6,990 bases of DNA, from positions 1-6,990 of the forward strand of contig JAQVKB010000055.1 in NCBI GenBank assembly GCA_028694875.1, given 5' to 3'. Source of the DNA: Candidatus Izemoplasmatales bacterium. GTDB lineage: Bacteria; Bacillota_I; Bacilli_A; Izemoplasmatales; Hujiaoplasmataceae. This document shows positions 4,045 through 6,990 of the stretch, piece after piece. Numbering within the stretch: the stretch's first letter is position 1; each line of letters begins with the position of its first letter. The translations under genes and the position numbers were made by a program. The notes below the pieces were generated by a model. It did not search any database. It had not been told where the DNA came from and worked only from the letters and a program-made list of their open reading frames with translations.

Positions 4045-5283
4045 ATGGACAAAATCAAAATTGGGGTCATCGGTGTTGGCAGAGGTCGCACGATGATCGA
4101 CTACTGCCGAAGAGCCGAGAATGCAACGTTGGTCGCCATCTGTGACTTTTGGCGAGAAGGCCTCGACAAAGCAAGAAATGAAATTGGTGACGAAGTCACC
4201 TATTACACTTCTTATGATGAATTTCTAAAACATGACATGGATGCGGTCGTTCTCGCCAATTATGCGACAGAGCACGCTCCTTTTGCAATCAAAGCCTTAC
4301 AACATGGAAAGCATGTCCTCTCTGAGGTCTTGCCAGTCCAAACCATGGCCGAAGCCGTCGCGTTGATTGAAGCGGTGGAACAATCTGGATTGACGTATGC
4401 CTACGCCGAAAACTATTGTTTTATGCCGGCGCCAAGAGAAATGAAGAAACTCTATCAAGAAGGAAAACTTGGGCTGTTTGAATATGGGGAAGCGGAGTAT
4501 ATTCATAACTGTTTGCCCATATGGCCTGATATCACCTATGGTGACAAGCACCATTGGCGAAATCATATGTATGCGACCTTTTATGCGACGCATTCGATTG
4601 GACCGATCGTTCATATCACAGGATTAAGACCGGTCAAAGTGACTGGATATGAAATCCCCTACGGTTCTAGAGCCGCCAAAATGGGCAAGTTGGGTGCGAC
4701 TGCAGGCATCGAAATGATAGAGTTTGAGAATGGGGCCATCCTCAAAAGCATTCATGGAGACCTTTCGAAGAACTCCATTTGGTTTTCGCTTTACGGAACC
4801 AAAGGGAGAATGGAATCCGCAAGAGAAGACTTGGTAAATGGAGATGTCGAAAGAATCTATTTGAACCTAGATTCAGAGGAAGATGCGTTCGATGGAACCC
4901 CTGTAACCTATGAACCCAAGGATGAGTTGTCTGAGATTGCCAGTGGATATGGTCATGGTGGAAGTGATTTCTATACGATGTACAACTTCGTGGAGAAACT
5001 CAAAGGAAATCAAAAAGCGGATACGATTGATGTCTATGAAGCGATGGACATGTTCTTGCCGGGAATGTTTGCGTATCGTTCGATTCTCGAAGGCGGAATT
5101 CCAAAAGAAGTTCCAAACCTTCGAATCAAGTCTGTAAGAGATCATTTCCGAAATGATTTACAATGTACCGATCCGATTGTCGCGAAAGAACAACGGATTC
5201 CTTGTCAAAAAAACGGAAATCCACAAATCGATGATCAATTGTACGAAGAAATCAAACAAGTCTGGAAATCACATCAAGAATAA
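4045..5283 (+). CDS. Gfo/Idh/MocA family NAD(P)-dependent oxidoreductase
   Basis: 412 aa. The N-terminal Rossmann domain binds the dinucleotide: KIGVIGVGRGRTM (5-17), with the acidic D34 after the second strand (VAICDFW). SEVLP (93-97) occupies the place of the family's EKP motif, and AYAENYCF (119-126) follows. The C-terminal alpha/beta domain contains THSIGPI (182-188) and a late YGHGGSDF. Members oxidise or reduce sugars and cyclitols; some relatives (GH109) use NAD to cleave glycosides, and the SEVLP variant with HGGSDF recalls them, but the substrate cannot be read from the sequence. Cytoplasmic, no signal peptide. ATG 4045 is chosen because the Rossmann strand starts right after it and GGGTGAT lies just upstream; ATGs at 4027 and 4039 are in frame but overlap the -10 box or the ribosome site. 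The divergent deacetylase suggests a shared carbohydrate pathway. Confidence 0.92.
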   Translation: MDKIKIGVIGVGRGRTMIDYCRRAENATLVAICDFWREGLDKARNEIGDEVTYYTSYDEFLKHDMDAVVLANYATEHAPFAIKALQHGKHVLSEVLPVQTMAEAVALIEAVEQSGLTYAYAENYCFMPAPREMKKLYQEGKLGLFEYGEAEYIHNCLPIWPDITYGDKHHWRNHMYATFYATHSIGPIVHITGLRPVKVTGYEIPYGSRAAKMGKLGATAGIEMIEFENGAILKSIHGDLSKNSIWFSLYGTKGRMESAREDLVNGDVERIYLNLDSEEDAFDGTPVTYEPKDELSEIASGYGHGGSDFYTMYNFVEKLKGNQKADTIDVYEAMDMFLPGMFAYRSILEGGIPKEVPNLRIKSVRDHFRNDLQCTDPIVAKEQRIPCQKNGNPQIDDQLYEEIKQVWKSHQE

Positions 5284-5290
5284 CCAAAAC

Positions 5291-5322
5291 AGAAGTTTGC
5301 GCGAGCAAGCTTCTTTTATTTT
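5291..5322 (+). terminator. Terminator of the oxidoreductase gene
   Basis: AGAAGTTTGC (5291-5300) pairs with GCAAGCTTCT (5305-5314), 10 pairs with one U-G, capped by a GCGA (GNRA) tetraloop and followed by TTTATTTT (5315-5322). It begins seven bases after the stop codon. Confidence 0.9.
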
Positions 5323-5397
5323 GAATAAAAAAAACCTTCTCCTCCCCAAATGCTTTGTAAGTAAGAGAGTTGAGATCTTTGTTGCACTTGAAATGGA

Positions 5398-5438
5398 ATC
5401 GAAAAGAAAAATGCCAAGTCCAGCTCGACTTGGCATTT
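5398..5438 (-). terminator. Terminator of the signal-peptidase-like lipoprotein gene
   Basis: AAATGCCAAGTC (5409-5420) and GACTTGGCATTT (5427-5438) form a perfect 12-bp stem with a six-base loop. On the minus strand the stem is followed by a T-rich tail (TTCTTTTC, from 5408 down), so it serves the gene ending at 5463. The stretch 5323-5397 between the two terminators holds nothing I recognise. Confidence 0.9.
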
Positions 5439-5462
5439 CATGCTCTTGAGATTAATTGATGA

Positions 5463-5843
5463 TTATGGATTATTAATTTCGATAATTCGTCCAAGAATAT
5501 CGTCAATCGTTACGGTTACCGACATTCCTGCATTGTTCGTTGTCAATTGAAAATAAGTTTGAGCGTTTCCGTTGATGTCATTTTGGGTTTCGATGCTCGC
5601 AATCATCATTGGAGCATTGATATCGATGGAACTTCCACTTTCGTCCACGCTTGTTTGGAGACGAACCATGACCAAATCTCCAGTCACCAAATCATCCGCA
5701 GTCACATCCTCCACTTTCACCGTCGCCCCTAATTGAATGGTTGGCGACATGGAATCTGTCATAATTTCATAGGTATGGGATGACAGGCATCCTTGCATCA
5801 GAAAAACAAATGGCATAAGCATTAAAACCCATAATTTTTTCAT
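5463..5843 (-). CDS. Lipoprotein with a degenerate signal-peptidase-I-like (S26) domain
   Basis: 126 aa. The N-terminus is a lipoprotein signal (MKKLWVLMLMPFVFLMQGC), so C19 would be lipidated and the rest displayed outside the membrane. The mature part follows the order of SipW-type signal peptidases: DSMSPTIQLG (30-39, like the SxSMxPTI-G nucleophile motif, S31 kept), VKVEDV (42-47), LVTGDLVMVRL (52-62, like the L-x-x-GD-I/V-V strand), then AQTYFQLTTNNAG (94-106) where KGDxN would be, and ILGRIIEI (116-123) as the final strand. The general base is gone: the segment MMIASIE (79-85) aligns with T-H-R-I and has Ala for His, and no Lys replaces it. It is therefore probably not an active peptidase. 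The family call rests on motif order read by eye. AGGGGGA lies seven bases before the ATG; it is a single-gene unit with its own promoter and terminator. Confidence 0.8.
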   Translation of the reverse strand: MKKLWVLMLMPFVFLMQGCLSSHTYEIMTDSMSPTIQLGATVKVEDVTADDLVTGDLVMVRLQTSVDESGSSIDINAPMMIASIETQNDINGNAQTYFQLTTNNAGMSVTVTIDDILGRIIEINNP

Positions 5844-5891
5844 TCTAGAATCCCCCTATATGATGTATCGTTCAAAAACATTCACATCGAA

Positions 5892-5920
5892 ATAATATCA
5901 CATCGAGCACATGGTCGCAA
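5892..5920 (-). promoter_or_regulatory. Promoter of the lipoprotein gene, TTGCGA-17-(TGA)TATTAT
   Basis: On the minus strand TTGCGA (5920-5915) and TATTAT (5897-5892) are 17 bases apart, with a TGn extension of the -10. Predicted start near 5885 gives a leader of about 40 nt. Confidence 0.75.
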
Positions 5921-6077
5921 GGGATGATTCATTTTTTCACTGTAATGAAGGAAAAGAATTCCCCATGAAATGCTCTAGTGTCGAGGATTCTTTCTGAAAA
6001 ATCTCTTCCACCACTTCAAAACATTGTCATAATAAAGAAGCTCCATCGCACATCTTGAACATCAAACCAAAAGAAAA
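5921..6077. other. Non-coding gap between alr and the lipoprotein gene
   Basis: About 150 bp between the lipoprotein promoter and the hairpin after alr. I see no ORF with a ribosome site, no tRNA-like fold and no strong repeat. The longest open stretch on the minus strand (about 25 codons, ending near 5940) lacks a credible start. It may be a decayed gene or plain spacer. Confidence 0.4.
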
Positions 6078-6138
6078 GGTAGATTCCAATTTGGATTGAA
6101 AAAGCGAGTGAGCCACAATCCAAATGTCGATATCTACC
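6070..6138 (-). terminator. Two-tier hairpin after alr, probable alr terminator
   Basis: The outer stem is GGTAGAT (6078-6084) / ATCTACC (6132-6138); the inner stem is TTTGGATTG (6090-6098) / CAATCCAAA (6116-6124). Both are perfect, with an internal loop and a 17-base apical loop. On the minus strand the structure ends in TTTTCTTT (6077-6070), placing it as a terminator 35 bases after the alr stop. It is much larger than the other terminators here, so a 3'-UTR regulatory or stability role is possible. CCAA (6086-6089) could pair with TTGG as an alternative. Confidence 0.6.
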
Positions 6139-6173
6139 AAACTAGATGACTTGTTAATGAAAAGCACTTTGTG

Positions 6174-6990
6174 TTATTTGAGATAGAACCGTTTGACTCT
6201 GGAAGACAAATTTGTCAACACTTCATACTCAATGGTTTTGGTATGTTTTGCGACCACTGTCGCCGTTTTGTTCTTTCCGAAGATTTCGATGAACTGACCA
6301 ATCTTGAGATCTGTACCCGTCGCATTGACCATCATCGCATCCATGCATACTTTGCCAATCTGATGGAGATATTTGCCTTGGTACAAAAAGAAATCCTTGT
6401 TTGTATTGGCGCGAAGATACCCATCCGCGTAGCCGATGGAAATCGTCGCGACAACTTCATCTTCTTTGGCTTCGTGTTGGCGAACATAACTGACCGTATC
6501 ACCAATATGAATCACCCGGAGATCGGTGACTTTCCCAAAGACACTCATGCATGGCTGCAAATCCAATTTGGTTTTCACTTGGGGATAACCATACATGGCT
6601 ATCCCGCAGCGAACCATATTCATATGCATCTTTGGAAAACGGATGGTCGCGGAGGAATTGCATGCATGCAAGACCAAATCATGAAGTCCTTGTCCATGAA
6701 GTTCTTCCGATAAGGACGCAAAGAGTTGATATTGATACTCCGTGAAATTGGAATCCGGATTGTCCGCATCCGCAAAATGCGTATAGAGACCTTCCACCAA
6801 GACATTGGGAAGACTGCCAATCTTTTGGATTTCTTGGACGACGGCCACTTGTTCCTTGGAATGGTGAAGATAAATGCCAAAACGGCTCATGCCAGTATCG
6901 ACATTGATATGGGAACGAATCAGAGTATTCCGATTGGAGAGTTCCAAAGCATAATCATAATGATGGATGGTTTGAATCAAATTGTATTTG
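6174..6990 (-). CDS. alr: Alanine racemase, C-terminal part (runs off the right edge)
   Basis: PLP-dependent enzyme interconverting L- and D-alanine for peptidoglycan; cytoplasmic homodimer. The visible 271 residues lack roughly the first 100, including the PLP-binding Lys. In order, the sequence shows HINVDTGMSRFGI, GLYTHFADAD, HACNSSATIRF, VRCGIAMYGYP (end of the PLP barrel), then the C-terminal beta domain with VSYVRQHEA (Tyr at the position of the second catalytic base), ATISIGYADGYLR, and GKVCMDAMMV (substrate-binding MD). The frame stays open to the window edge, so the TTG at 6980 is not the start. It ends at a TAA (6176-6174) and is followed by the large hairpin at 6078-6138. All key C-terminal residues are present. 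Its presence implies D-Ala synthesis and so probably a cell wall. Confidence 0.96.
   Translation of the reverse strand, partial: KYNLIQTIHHYDYALELSNRNTLIRSHINVDTGMSRFGIYLHHSKEQVAVVQEIQKIGSLPNVLVEGLYTHFADADNPDSNFTEYQYQLFASLSEELHGQGLHDLVLHACNSSATIRFPKMHMNMVRCGIAMYGYPQVKTKLDLQPCMSVFGKVTDLRVIHIGDTVSYVRQHEAKEDEVVATISIGYADGYLRANTNKDFFLYQGKYLHQIGKVCMDAMMVNATGTDLKIGQFIEIFGKNKTATVVAKHTKTIEYEVLTNLSSRVKRFYLK

Noticed and set aside
5409..5438. Second terminator for the oxidoreductase gene
   Set aside because: The T-rich tail is on the minus-strand side of the hairpin, and the oxidoreductase already has a terminator at 5291-5322.
6171..6713. 180-codon plus-strand ORF
   Set aside because: Antisense shadow of alr, whose motifs are unambiguous.

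Overview
The window looks like chromosomal DNA from a low-to-moderate GC Gram-positive-type bacterium (Bacillota, or a related lineage such as the free-living Mycoplasmatota relatives; I cannot place it more closely). The reasons are strong Shine-Dalgarno sites (AAGGAGG, GGAGG), textbook TTGACA/TATAAT promoters, a cre-like box over the gdhA promoter, Rho-independent hairpin-plus-T terminators, a lipoprotein signal, and TGG (not TGA) for Trp.

Layout from left to right. (1) 1-392, minus: 5' part of NADP-type glutamate dehydrogenase (gdhA, TTG start), with its promoter at 552-580. (2) About 590-1990: an AT-rich block holding an Abi_2 (AbiD/AbiF) HEPN-type abortive-infection protein, 925-1857. 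Upstream is a promoter and a structured leader. Downstream is a compact, GC-rich candidate small-RNA gene (about 1927-1990) with its own near-consensus promoter and terminator. (3) 2033-2860: a metal-responsive-looking operon. A perfect TTGACA-17-TATAAT promoter lies over or just before a CsoR-like C-run/G-run operator. It drives a 76-aa HMA (CopZ-like) metallochaperone and a 152-aa exported protein of unknown function, and ends at a terminator. (4) 2913-3260: a small acidic protein of unknown function with its own promoter. It converges on a polysaccharide deacetylase (minus), and both stop codons lie inside one shared terminator hairpin. (5) 3973-4044: divergent promoters for the deacetylase (minus) and a Gfo/Idh/MocA NAD(P)-dependent oxidoreductase (plus, 4045-5283); a pair like this suggests carbohydrate modification. 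(6) 5463-5843, minus: a small lipoprotein that looks like a signal-peptidase (S26) fold with the nucleophile Ser kept and the general base lost. (7) 6174-6990, minus: C-terminal 271 residues of alanine racemase (alr), followed by a two-tier hairpin.

The part most worth following is the AbiF-like HEPN gene with candidate structured RNAs on both sides. AbiF-type HEPN toxins are reported to be controlled by adjacent non-coding RNAs, and the 64-nt downstream transcription unit (strong promoter, no credible ORF, two hairpins, terminator) is a good candidate for such a partner. This is inference from sequence layout. Also notable are the catalytically degenerate signal-peptidase-like lipoprotein and the unknown exported protein in the metal operon.
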